Shown piece after piece: positions 53,242 through 60,790 of a stretch of DNA of 60,790 nt. Within the stretch, counting starts at the first letter, position 1, and every line of letters begins with the position of its first letter. Position numbers and translations under genes: made by a program. The notes below the pieces were generated by a model, which was given only the letters and a program-made list of their open reading frames with translations, was not told the DNA's origin and searched no databases. This stretch comes from Deltaproteobacteria bacterium. Lineage in GTDB: Bacteria; Myxococcota_C; UBA6777. Location: positions 1-60,790 of the forward strand of contig PCBK01000020.1 of the NCBI GenBank assembly GCA_002731275.1. Direction: 5' to 3'.

Positions 53242-54324
53242 ATGAAGACACTTACACTCTTTTATGTTGGGTTGTTTCTCACGATATTCTCGGGATCTGC
53301 GCACGCATCCTGTCCAAGCAAAGTGAAGCTCCCCATTCACCTAAAGACCTATGGACACTGCCAACACCAGGCGATCATTTACCTCCATGGCGGTCCTGGT
53401 GACCACACACAGGTCTTTACACACACAACTGCAAAAGCCATCGCCCAAAAAGGCTTCTTCGTCGTAACATACGATCGCCGAGGCACAGGACGTAGCTCCA
53501 GGCAGACAAAACCAACAGATTTCACGTTCAAACGGGCTATTGAGGATTTACATCAAATCATCACACAGCTGAAGCTGAAGTCTGGCGTCATCTTGTTAGG
53601 ACATTCATTTGGTGGTGTTCTCGGACTCAAATATCTAGAATCGCACCCTGACACCCACGCGAAACTCGTACTTGTCAGTGCACCACTCGATTACCCCAAG
53701 CTGTTCAAGCAGCTTCTTGATCGTTTCCTGAAGATGTATCCAGCCTTTATCCAACGCGCCACCCAACAAAAACGTCACAACATGGCTTCCGCGATGAAGC
53801 GAGCGATGGGCACATGTCAAATGCTCAGGACATTTATGTTCCCCAAAAAGGGCCCACTCTCGCCACTGTGGTACTCCACAAGACAGATCGGCTTTATCTT
53901 TTCACTGGCGATGCAATTTGGACTCTACACCCCCAAAAACATCTCGCAAGCCGCAAAAGCCCGTTACGCAAAGCTCTCCAAAAAAGGTCACATCCGCATG
54001 GCATACAAACCTTTTGCCGGATTCATCCGCAATGAACAATATGCAATGAAGGACTACACACCACTCGCTCAAACGCTGAAACAACATATCTACGGTGTGT
54101 ACGGACAACAGGATGGGCTGTTCAACAAAACGCGCCTTGCACATATCCAACGTGTATTGGGCAAACAAAGGATGACAATCCTGCAACGTGCAGGACATGC
54201 CCCCTTCGTAGACAGACAACAAGCCTTTCTTCAGGCACTCAAACGTATCTCTTCCAACCCCACATCAAAACCAACCTCACAACCTTCTTCGCAACCTTCT
54301 TCGCAACCTTCCTCCAACCCCTGA
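53242..54324 (+). CDS. Secreted alpha/beta hydrolase
   Basis: 360 aa from the ATG at 53242 (AAGGAGA about 5 nt upstream). An open frame extends back to 52825 but overlaps the divergent gene and lacks a site. A signal peptide ends AHAS. HGGPG (49-53) supplies the oxyanion hole and GHSFGG holds the nucleophile Ser 122. The late YGQQDG and AGHAPF give the Asp and His of the triad. HGGPG-type hydrolases include prolyl aminopeptidases and epoxide or ester hydrolases. The C-terminus is a Pro/Ser/Thr tail built of QPSS repeats. It runs into repeat array D. Confidence 0.83.
   Translation: MKTLTLFYVGLFLTIFSGSAHASCPSKVKLPIHLKTYGHCQHQAIIYLHGGPGDHTQVFTHTTAKAIAQKGFFVVTYDRRGTGRSSRQTKPTDFTFKRAIEDLHQIITQLKLKSGVILLGHSFGGVLGLKYLESHPDTHAKLVLVSAPLDYPKLFKQLLDRFLKMYPAFIQRATQQKRHNMASAMKRAMGTCQMLRTFMFPKKGPLSPLWYSTRQIGFIFSLAMQFGLYTPKNISQAAKARYAKLSKKGHIRMAYKPFAGFIRNEQYAMKDYTPLAQTLKQHIYGVYGQQDGLFNKTRLAHIQRVLGKQRMTILQRAGHAPFVDRQQAFLQALKRISSNPTSKPTSQPSSQPSSQPSSNP
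54263..54323. repeat. 12-bp direct repeats coding the QPSS tail
   Basis: Repeats of the type CAACCTTCTTCG lie at the 3' end of the hydrolase gene and code for TSQPSSQPSSQPSS. Simple in-frame repetition, likely variable in copy number between strains. Confidence 0.7.
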
Positions 54325-54348
54325 CGCTTTTTTGGGTCTGCTTTTTCT

Positions 54349-54585
54349 GGGCAAGTTGCCACTCTTTTTGGAGCGAGTTGCCACTCTTTTTTGGGCGAGT
54401 TACCACTCGCCCTTACTTGCTTTGGGCGAGTTACCACTCGCCCTTACTTGCTGCCGCGCTTCGCTTGCCCCTGCTGCCTTTTTTGGGGCGAGTTGCCACT
54501 CGCCCTTACTTTACTTGCTTACTGCCGCGCTTTGCTTGACACTGGCTGCCTTTTTTGGGCGAGTTGCCACTCGCCCTTACTGACT
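54349..54585. repeat. Array of GGGCGAGT hairpins beside copy D
   Basis: Four perfect hairpins with 8-bp stems GGGCGAGT/ACTCGCCC at 54393-54412, 54424-54443, 54486-54505 and 54557-54576, plus two degenerate copies near 54349-54385. They are separated by H0-type units (CTGCCGCGCTT(C/T)GCTTG) and T-runs. The 4-nt loops are TACC or TGCC. Confidence 0.88.
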
Positions 54586-54678
54586 GCCGCGCTTCGCTTG
54601 GCATAGTGGGTTTGCCACCCACACCCGCCTGGGGTTTGTTCAACCCCAGACCCCACGATACTCCGTATCGTTTGTGTT
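54586..54678. repeat. Structured dispersed repeat, copy D (H4 missing)
   Basis: H0 54586-54602, H1 54606-54622, H2 54629-54649 (CTGGGGTT/AACCCCAG), H3 54656-54670 (CGATAC/GTATCG), linker TTTGTGTT 54671-54678. H4 is absent: the sequence passes straight into the stop codon of the minus-strand gene at 54678-54680. It lies between convergent genes ending at 54324 and 54678. Confidence 0.88.
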
Positions 54679-56282
54679 TAGCGTTTTTTATGGAAGAGTC
54701 GATATATCCGTACGTTTTTGTCATGATAGGCCAGCTTCGCGTATGGGCTGCGTTCCAGTTGGAGTGCGAGCCGGAAGTTTTGTCTACGCCCCATCAAAAA
54801 GACAAACTTCGAATCAAAATGATGTTGGATCAACTTCGCAGGTTGGCGACTCATACCTCTGCCGATCTTCATGTATGTCTTGTAGAGTTTTGGATTCCAG
54901 CTGTATAGGAAGTGAGGATTGAGGCCGGAAATGTAGCGATTGTGTGTGTTGTGAAAGAACAAGAACGAAAACGTCACCCAATGTGTGTGAAATACAATAC
55001 TGTCCTTAGGGGTATGCTTTTTGAGCCATAAAGCCGCTTTTTGTGCGCGCTGTGGGTGGATATCAAATGCGTGTTTGTGAATGTCGATATGATAAACCAC
55101 TCCCATCCCCACAAACGCGATAACAAATGCTGCGACAGCTGGTCTCATCAAGCGCGCTTGCATCAACGGCGCAGGACCATCTTCATCAGGTGTATCCAAG
55201 GGGGTGATGGTATCAGCTCGGCGCCACAATAAGCTGTCAAAGATACGCGCACCGAACAACACACAAAACGGAACTGCATACTCAAGCATCCGAATGGAGC
55301 GAAGTGAGGCCAACAACAACACAAACGCACCACACCCAATCATTCCGACACTCTTAGGCCAGCGACGCCACGCTCCAATGCCTACAATCGGCACAAGTAC
55401 ACCCATCACGACCGCCGGAAAACACCGATACACCAGATCGTACAAAGCGAGCGCATGCCACTCCTCTCCAATCACGACCTTCGTATCCATATGACCTGAT
55501 ATCAAATGAAAAAACAGGAAGTCAAAACTGTGAGGTACAAAAGGATTGAGCGTCAAGCCAAGCAAGATCCCCGCAAACGCATACAAAACAGGCTTGATAT
55601 CGAGCTTGCGTTCAAGCACCCCAAACCAAACCACCGCACAACACGCCATCGGGATCAAGACAACTGCCGTCTGATACGACCAAATAAACACAACACCCAA
55701 TGGCAAGAGCCACCTATCACGTCGCGTCTCCAACAACCAAAGACCCACAAGCAATAAGATCAAGGAGAGCCCCATCGCCCGTGGCATCGAGATCCGGAAC
55801 AAAAAATAATCCGATGACATGAGCAAGACGAGACCATACACCCATGCATGACGAATGCGGTGTGCGTAAAGATACGCGACACATGCTGTCAAAGCGAGCG
55901 CACCAAAGACAACCGCCGAAGCCCTCATTCCTTCGAACAGATCACCAAGCGTAAAGGGGATCAACAGCAAGTGGTAGAGGAAGTGATGATCCGCCCAATA
56001 ATCCCGCGCGACTGAAAAGTACATCCACGGAAAATCCGTAAACAAACCCCGCTCCCAGTACAAACGAGCTAGCCGGATGTGAAACAAACTATCGACAGAG
56101 TTCGTCGCGCTGTGGCTGTATACATGAATCCCCATCACAACCGTATACAAGACAAACATCAAGCCAAGGATACGCCACGGAATATCCACAGCTCGTTCCT
56201 TCGCGTTGTCGTTTGTGGTCCCGACAGAATCGTCCTTGTCGACAACTGTCTCTAGTACGTCTCCCTCAACTTTCTCACTCAC
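54678..56282 (-). CDS. Polytopic membrane protein, GT-C glycosyltransferase-like
   Basis: 534 aa. GTG at 56282 was chosen because AGGAG lies 6 nt upstream. This gives an 8-nt overlap with the upstream gene, whereas the ATG at 56348 has no site. A polar cytoplasmic N-terminus of about 35 residues is followed by roughly ten membrane spans. The first periplasmic loop after span 1 (SVDSLFHIRLARLYWERG) has an acidic residue placed as in GT-C transferases, with a late soluble part containing HTHW and RYISGLNPHF. Inferred: a lipid-linked-sugar-dependent transferase. No close family is recognised. The stop codon falls beside repeat copy D. Confidence 0.76.
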   Translation of the reverse strand: MSEKVEGDVLETVVDKDDSVGTTNDNAKERAVDIPWRILGLMFVLYTVVMGIHVYSHSATNSVDSLFHIRLARLYWERGLFTDFPWMYFSVARDYWADHHFLYHLLLIPFTLGDLFEGMRASAVVFGALALTACVAYLYAHRIRHAWVYGLVLLMSSDYFLFRISMPRAMGLSLILLLVGLWLLETRRDRWLLPLGVVFIWSYQTAVVLIPMACCAVVWFGVLERKLDIKPVLYAFAGILLGLTLNPFVPHSFDFLFFHLISGHMDTKVVIGEEWHALALYDLVYRCFPAVVMGVLVPIVGIGAWRRWPKSVGMIGCGAFVLLLASLRSIRMLEYAVPFCVLFGARIFDSLLWRRADTITPLDTPDEDGPAPLMQARLMRPAVAAFVIAFVGMGVVYHIDIHKHAFDIHPQRAQKAALWLKKHTPKDSIVFHTHWVTFSFLFFHNTHNRYISGLNPHFLYSWNPKLYKTYMKIGRGMSRQPAKLIQHHFDSKFVFLMGRRQNFRLALQLERSPYAKLAYHDKNVRIYRLFHKKR

Positions 56283-58521
56283 TTTCGGCTCCTGCTTCCT
56301 TTGGTAATCTATCCTCGCCAGACAGGCGTCTCCAACATACAAACGCAAACATACACAAAAACGCGACCAAACTCAGCAACGAAATCCACTTCATCCCCTC
56401 CCAATAAATCGGTCGAAAACGCAACTCCAAACGCCCTCCTCCCGCCGGAACCCACACTCCCATCAGGGCAATATCAGCCCGATACAAACGAATGGGTCGA
56501 CCATTGAAAGTCGCTCGCCAACCGGGATGCCAGACCTCGCTGATACGCAAGAACCGACGTGTGTCAGTCTTGAGTAACAGGAGCAATTCTCCTGGCCTTT
56601 TACGCGACAAGTGTATGCTTCCAGAGGGTTGCTTTATTGTCTTCATAGGTTTTGGGATGGCTCGACGACCTGTCAACACAACGGTCGTGTTTTGGATCGA
56701 GTGGCCGAGCACACCTCTCATCATGTCCCTTGCATCTTTGGCCTCAATCACACGATACATCCACACAGCACGCCCTTGGGATGATTTGTTCCTGTATACA
56801 CTCAGGTGGGTCTTCACCCAACCTCGATAAAACAAAAATGTCCGTTGGCCAGGATATGAACCGATCTTTTCGAGCTGTTTGGGTAACTTGAGTGGCGCAG
56901 CAGAGAGCAGATGTGTCGTGTTGAGCGCGTTGAACAGATCCCATCGCTTGATACCATTCAGATCGGTCCACACTCTCGCTCCCATCCTTACGGGACGTCC
57001 ATGCTGCATCAAGGAAAAATATTTTTGGTAGTGACGTAGATTGTAAGGTTCATAACCAGAGATAAGCTCGACCTTTAACGGCCCTGACCAGCCATAATTC
57101 AGGCTAAAACGTCCAACTGTTGCGAGTCGCCCACGCTCTTTGGCGCTGCCCAGCTTTGTACGCCAAGCAGGTGTGGGGATGATGTCTTTGTGTTTGCGCA
57201 TCGTAATGTACGACCTCGCATATGACATCCCTTCGACACTGATCACGGCGAGGCAGAGTGTGACAGCGATGACGCCCCCCCAACGAAAACGCTCGGACCA
57301 CCGAAGTAACAGCTCGACACCGACACCAGCCAGGATGATCCCAAAGTACATCGCGATAAATGACATCCTCGCGGGACAACGGAAGAGTTTGAATCCTGGC
57401 ACCCATTTATACACGATCCACAACAAAGGTGTATCCGCTGCTAGGAAGAAAAGCCCCACAAAGCTGACCGTCAAAAACCGCACATAAGGACGCTTCCATC
57501 CACCGAAGCTCCCCACACAAGCTAACAACAGAGGCAGCAAACCAAAGTAGGCGACATCTTCCCACAGCTCGGCGCCTGGATACGTCCCTAGCAATGGACT
57601 CCCAAGTGCTTCTGGTGCGAAGAGCGTCAGGAGATGACGCCATTCAAACGCGTGGCCACTTAAAAAGAAGGCATACGACGTCCCCGTCCTCGACGCAAGC
57701 GAAGCCTCAAACAGCAACGGGAACCACAGATATGCAGAGACCCCAACAGCCAGTGCCACGGCAAAGAATAACCATCCTCCCATCTTCAAAAATGGCAACG
57801 CAGCGTGGACGACACGTCCTTTGTTGTTATCATCACCATGTTCCGCCAGCGCCTTCTTGCCGAGTGAGACACCTTTTGCAGCCCATAACCCAACGGCCAG
57901 CAGACCTGAGTAGAAGATCAGCTGGATGTAACCAACGTGGAGACACCACATCCCGACAAAGGCAAGCGCGAGTGAGCGAACGAGAGAAGGCTTTTCAAAA
58001 AAGGCGAGCAAGGCAGCCCACAACCAAGGCAGCAGAACAATCGCAGAGAGAGGCACGAGCCACCCTGCGTAGACAGCGATCAGTAGCTTGAAGGCGAAGA
58101 GACCAGCTGCCGCCATCACCAATCGTGCACCTGTCCGCAATTTGAGGACCATTCCCAAGACATAGCAGCCGAGAGATGAACACAGCAACAACAACCAAAA
58201 AACCGGCCCCATTGCTTGTTCGGGAGGGAGAAACCAAAAAGGAAGATGGAGAGGAAAAAAGTACAGAGCTTGCGGGTTGTTTAGGACAGGCATCCCTGAG
58301 AGTTGGTCTGCGCGCCAAAAGGGAGGCATGTGTCCTTGGGAGATGGACTGGTAGAGGGTGCTCTTCATGCTCAGGTGGTAAGTCAAAACATCCGAATGTA
58401 CCGAGTACGGAAGCATCCCTCCTTGCCACAGATACCCCAACCCCAAACACGCGAGCAAGACGATGAAGATGATGTGCATCCATGTCTTGTCCAACAAAGT
58501 AACGTGGTCACTCTCTCCCAC
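56275..58521 (-). CDS. YfhO-family membrane protein
   Basis: 748 aa, GTG start with AAGGAG 7 nt upstream. At least ten membrane spans, with a first periplasmic loop GGMLPYSVHSD, then a large exported domain (about 455-700), and a last span near 710-730. The ends resemble YfhO: WRATFNGRPI, YRADIALMGVWVPAG and LRFRPIYWEGMKWISL fit the 'Pgw.a.vNG..v....a....v.vpaG...v.f.Y.P' signature. Known: YfhO-type proteins act in glycosylation of cell-envelope polymers. Its stop overlaps the start of the GT-C-like gene, so the two are likely a two-gene envelope glycosylation unit. Confidence 0.84.
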   Translation of the reverse strand: MGESDHVTLLDKTWMHIIFIVLLACLGLGYLWQGGMLPYSVHSDVLTYHLSMKSTLYQSISQGHMPPFWRADQLSGMPVLNNPQALYFFPLHLPFWFLPPEQAMGPVFWLLLLCSSLGCYVLGMVLKLRTGARLVMAAAGLFAFKLLIAVYAGWLVPLSAIVLLPWLWAALLAFFEKPSLVRSLALAFVGMWCLHVGYIQLIFYSGLLAVGLWAAKGVSLGKKALAEHGDDNNKGRVVHAALPFLKMGGWLFFAVALAVGVSAYLWFPLLFEASLASRTGTSYAFFLSGHAFEWRHLLTLFAPEALGSPLLGTYPGAELWEDVAYFGLLPLLLACVGSFGGWKRPYVRFLTVSFVGLFFLAADTPLLWIVYKWVPGFKLFRCPARMSFIAMYFGIILAGVGVELLLRWSERFRWGGVIAVTLCLAVISVEGMSYARSYITMRKHKDIIPTPAWRTKLGSAKERGRLATVGRFSLNYGWSGPLKVELISGYEPYNLRHYQKYFSLMQHGRPVRMGARVWTDLNGIKRWDLFNALNTTHLLSAAPLKLPKQLEKIGSYPGQRTFLFYRGWVKTHLSVYRNKSSQGRAVWMYRVIEAKDARDMMRGVLGHSIQNTTVVLTGRRAIPKPMKTIKQPSGSIHLSRKRPGELLLLLKTDTRRFLRISEVWHPGWRATFNGRPIRLYRADIALMGVWVPAGGGRLELRFRPIYWEGMKWISLLSLVAFLCMFAFVCWRRLSGEDRLPKEAGAESE

Positions 58522-58829
58522 CTTCGACTCCTTCAGGTCTCATATCCAATTGATGTGGAGGCCATAGAACAACGGAGAGCAAAGGTATCAAGAGGCGATG
58601 TGTGGGTCAAGACAAAACGATAGGAGGACAGAAATGACACCAAACCCAAGTCAGATCAAAGTATTTGCCTAGGAAAAGAAGTCACCAACAAAACCCTCAA
58701 TGCCCCCTCAAAACGTTCATCTCACAGAATCAATGACCAACGTCGTCCAGGGAAGAGACTTCCTTTTAGGTCGCCGGATGGAAAAAAGGAAACGGAAAAT
58801 GAGACAAAGACAGAAGGTTGTTGCTGAAA
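58522..58829. other. Intergenic region
   Basis: 308 bp between same-strand genes. It contains the SD of the YfhO-like gene (AAGGAG) at its left edge. A short dyad AATCACA...TGTGATT (58828-58846) lies over the end of the next gene, without a T run, so it is a weak terminator candidate. No supported ORF or RNA gene. Confidence 0.4.
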
Positions 58830-59888
58830 TCACAGGCTTTGTGATTCGTTGTCGACATCGGCAAGATCATATAGATCGACCAATAACGAGGTCGCTTTGT
58901 CATACTTTTTGGATTGTTTCGTTTGAATCAGTTCGTCAATTTCCTCCCATATCTCGTTTTCTTTTTTTGAGAGGTTGAGCAGATAGGTTTGGCGTTTTTT
59001 CTCTTGCACCAAGCTCGCTTGGATTTTTTCTTGCTCTTCGATCTCGTCCGCGATTTGTTCCAAGTCTCTGGTAGATCGATTGCTTTCTGGAACTTGGATG
59101 GGAGCGGTAGATTGTCCTGATAGTTTTCGTAACCGATCATTCAGTTTAAATGCCAGTCCAGGTTCTTGACGGCTCAAACGCTCAAGGAAATCAAGCTTTT
59201 CTTCGTCGGGGAGTTGGGGAAGATACTTGGTGAGTTGCTGCCCTGTTGGTTTGGTGAGGCGGGGGCTTTGTAAGGCAGCAGCTTTGATGAGGTAAGGGTC
59301 GATGTCGAGAAATTGCACCAATGTGTTTTGCGCGGGCGATAAAGTTTGCAATCCTGGTGGAACAAAGGGTTCTATCCTTTCTTCTCCATCTTCGTCGCTC
59401 TCTTGGTGATATCGCCAGGGTATTTCCATTTCGGCGAACTTGAGCCAAAACAGGTAGAGACATCTGAAGTCTCCTTCTAGTAATTCTCTACGTAGATCGA
59501 CAAGTTGATCAAGCCAGCCTTCACCTTCGATCCAGCTGTAGTGACCCTCATCATCAATCAAGAGGTTAAGAATCAAGTGTGTGTCTGTTTGGTCAAGTTC
59601 AATAACATCTTCTATTGTGAACAAAGACGTGATGTTTTGATCGAGTGTTCCGAGTGGGAACCGGAAGATGAGCTGTCGTGTCCCATGACTGGCCATGAAC
59701 AGCATGGCATCAAAGCATTCGGCTACAAGGGCATAAGGATCGCCTGGAAAGCTACTGTAGTTATACTCGTAAGAAGCCGTAGTTGAGGTGACATGCGCTC
59801 GACTGGAAAGTGCAGAGAGTTCTTCTCTTTGCTCATAGGTCAAGCGTGCGTCGATAGCTCGAAATTCGTGGTATTCACAAAAACTCAT
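58830..59888 (-). CDS. Conserved hypothetical protein (YEFxAID-type)
   Basis: 352 aa from the ATG at 59888. An alternative GTG at 60032, with AGAGG 6 nt upstream, would add 48 polar residues. I prefer 59888 because CEYHEFRAIDARLT is where this family of hypothetical proteins usually begins. Further conserved-looking blocks are ELSALSSRAHVTSTT, NYSSFPGDPYALV and FDAMLFMASHGTRQLIFRFP. The C-terminal third is highly charged and coiled-coil-like (QIADEIEEQEKI...EKKRQTY). I recall such proteins next to SWIM zinc-finger proteins, but none is seen here. No enzymatic motif. Start confidence is low, gene confidence high. Confidence 0.74.
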   Translation of the reverse strand: MSFCEYHEFRAIDARLTYEQREELSALSSRAHVTSTTASYEYNYSSFPGDPYALVAECFDAMLFMASHGTRQLIFRFPLGTLDQNITSLFTIEDVIELDQTDTHLILNLLIDDEGHYSWIEGEGWLDQLVDLRRELLEGDFRCLYLFWLKFAEMEIPWRYHQESDEDGEERIEPFVPPGLQTLSPAQNTLVQFLDIDPYLIKAAALQSPRLTKPTGQQLTKYLPQLPDEEKLDFLERLSRQEPGLAFKLNDRLRKLSGQSTAPIQVPESNRSTRDLEQIADEIEEQEKIQASLVQEKKRQTYLLNLSKKENEIWEEIDELIQTKQSKKYDKATSLLVDLYDLADVDNESQSL

Positions 59889-60221
59889 GGAGTATTTTCC
59901 GTTCTCTGTTTGGTGTTTGTTGGTGCCATTCTGGCAGATGTTGGTGGAGGAAGCAAGTTGGTGTGAATCGTCTGTGTTGGGCGTCTGTTCTGGGTTGTGG
60001 TGTTCCGCCTCTTTTGGTATCATCACCTCCACAACAAACCTCTACTCAAACATACCAGCTCGGAAGAGGTGAAAATGGACATCGCATATCCGCAGTCCGA
60101 AGCCCGACAGCTTCTGGGCTCAGAACAGCTGCAACTTTTCCACGACCATGTCATCTGAAAACCCGAACTCCACGATGGAAAAGTTCGTTCAGATTCTGGC
60201 AAAACAATAATGTAGGGCTTG

Positions 60222-60671
60222 ATGCCTCTCATATACTACTGGCGTAGCGACAACTACTACCGCGACCTTGATGAAGGGGCGAGTTACCACCTGAACCAGC
60301 GAAACTCAACTCTTCACGAGCTCGAACTGGGAGACAGTCTTTGGGCGTTTACACGACGTTCTGATGGGACTTATGTTCTAGCTGCAGAACTGATCGTCAA
60401 AACCAAAACATTCAATCCCCCGAGCTTCGAATATGGCCCGTATCGAATCTGGGGAGACCTCGAAAAAAGTCGATATTTCAGATTGGAAGGGCAAAAAAGT
60501 ATCGAGCCGATTATCCGATCTTTGTCTCTCAAACCCACAGCTAGATACCTGGGGCAGGCCTTTCAAGGTAATGCTGCTGTCAGACGAATAGACTCCGAAG
60601 CTCACCTTATTCTCGCAGAAGCCGCAAGAAACCTCACTTTGGAACCTCGAGCTCACCTCCTACCAGAGTAA
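60222..60671 (+). CDS. EVE-like (PUA-superfamily) domain protein
   Basis: 149 aa from the ATG at 60222, with AGGG 5 nt upstream. A TTG one codon earlier is also open. The opening YYWRSDNYYRDL, then YHLNQ, LGDSLWAFTRRSDG, LAAELIV and YRIWGDLEKSRYF read like EVE/PUA-type domains that bind modified bases and that often stand at the front of restriction proteins. Here the domain is alone, followed by a short helical C-terminus (GQAFQGNAAVRRI). The stop is 119 bp from the window edge, and no partner nuclease is seen before the edge. Confidence 0.68.
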   Translation: MPLIYYWRSDNYYRDLDEGASYHLNQRNSTLHELELGDSLWAFTRRSDGTYVLAAELIVKTKTFNPPSFEYGPYRIWGDLEKSRYFRLEGQKSIEPIIRSLSLKPTARYLGQAFQGNAAVRRIDSEAHLILAEAARNLTLEPRAHLLPE

Positions 60672-60790
60672 CAACTAGTGTACCGGAACATTAGTCTTTT
60701 TCATAATTTAGCGTTGTAGAACTCAAGAGTTCGGTGGCAAAAACGAGCGACTTTTCCCAAGATCTGATCAGCCGTTTTGGTCCATATAAA

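Noticed and set aside
54349-54585. GGGCGAGT hairpins as simple intrinsic terminators
   Set aside because: The stems are good but on neither strand does a proper T run follow; TTAC follows on the plus strand.
58828-58846. AATCACA/TGTGATT hairpin as a terminator
   Set aside because: Only 7 bp, overlaps the end of a coding region and lacks a T tract.

Overview
The window looks like chromosomal DNA of a Myxococcota-type bacterium (former Deltaproteobacteria) of moderate GC. The evidence is in the proteins: several secreted or lipid-anchored proteins are built from long runs of the Cys-rich 'HCGxCxxxC' repeat (Stig1-like, common in myxobacteria). Two secreted proteins end in a MYXO-CTERM-like tail ('GQGCxC', hydrophobic stretch, basic end), and one carries a golvesin-like domain. 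Species cannot be named from this sequence. There is one tRNA (Asn, GTT), no rRNA and no CRISPR array.

Layout. 1-5.5 kb: tRNA-Asn with a strong terminator, a Cys-rich/RCC1-repeat lipoprotein, and a two-gene unit of a serine-hydrolase lipoprotein and an outer-membrane-like protein. 5.8-8.7 kb: a DnaB-like ATPase and a 1.34-kb insertion sequence with 26-bp perfect inverted repeats that has cut the start off a small secreted-protein gene. 8.9-11.7 kb: a membrane protein joining YARHG to a RecQ-type HTH, and a Sel1/SPOR-like lipoprotein. 11.8-20.9 kb: closely spaced genes for very Cys-rich surface proteins (up to about 25 repeats plus a beta-propeller). 21.2-22.5 kb: a ferritin-like diiron protein between two paralogous small lipopeptides. 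22.8-24.6 kb: a secreted beta-helix protein with a MYXO-CTERM-like tail.

24.8-45.7 kb is the most striking part. A tightly coupled eight-gene operon on the minus strand (42258 down to 24830) encodes an HTH protein, a 101-aa DUF3427-like fragment, a BrxD-type ATPase, an Lhr-like helicase fused to an S24 (LexA-like) peptidase, a winged-helix-like protein, a RelE-UvrD helicase fusion, a giant DUF1998 helicase and a PD-(D/E)XK Fe-S nuclease. Diverging from it is a SauUSI-like PLD-helicase-DUF3427 restriction enzyme. This has the form of an anti-phage defence island using BREX parts, but without the PglX methylase or PglZ.

45.7-60.8 kb: a zincin lipoprotein, a second serine hydrolase, a BlaI/BlaR1-like regulatory pair with an operator array, a candidate cadmium-carbonic-anhydrase-like protein, an alpha/beta hydrolase, two large polytopic membrane proteins (GT-C-like and YfhO-like), and two conserved hypothetical genes, one EVE-like.

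A second striking feature is a dispersed element of about 105 bp present four times (5522, 24721, 46778, 54586). It folds into four or five successive hairpins whose stems differ between copies by compensatory base changes, and all four copies lie between convergent genes, three of them beside arrays of short hairpin modules.
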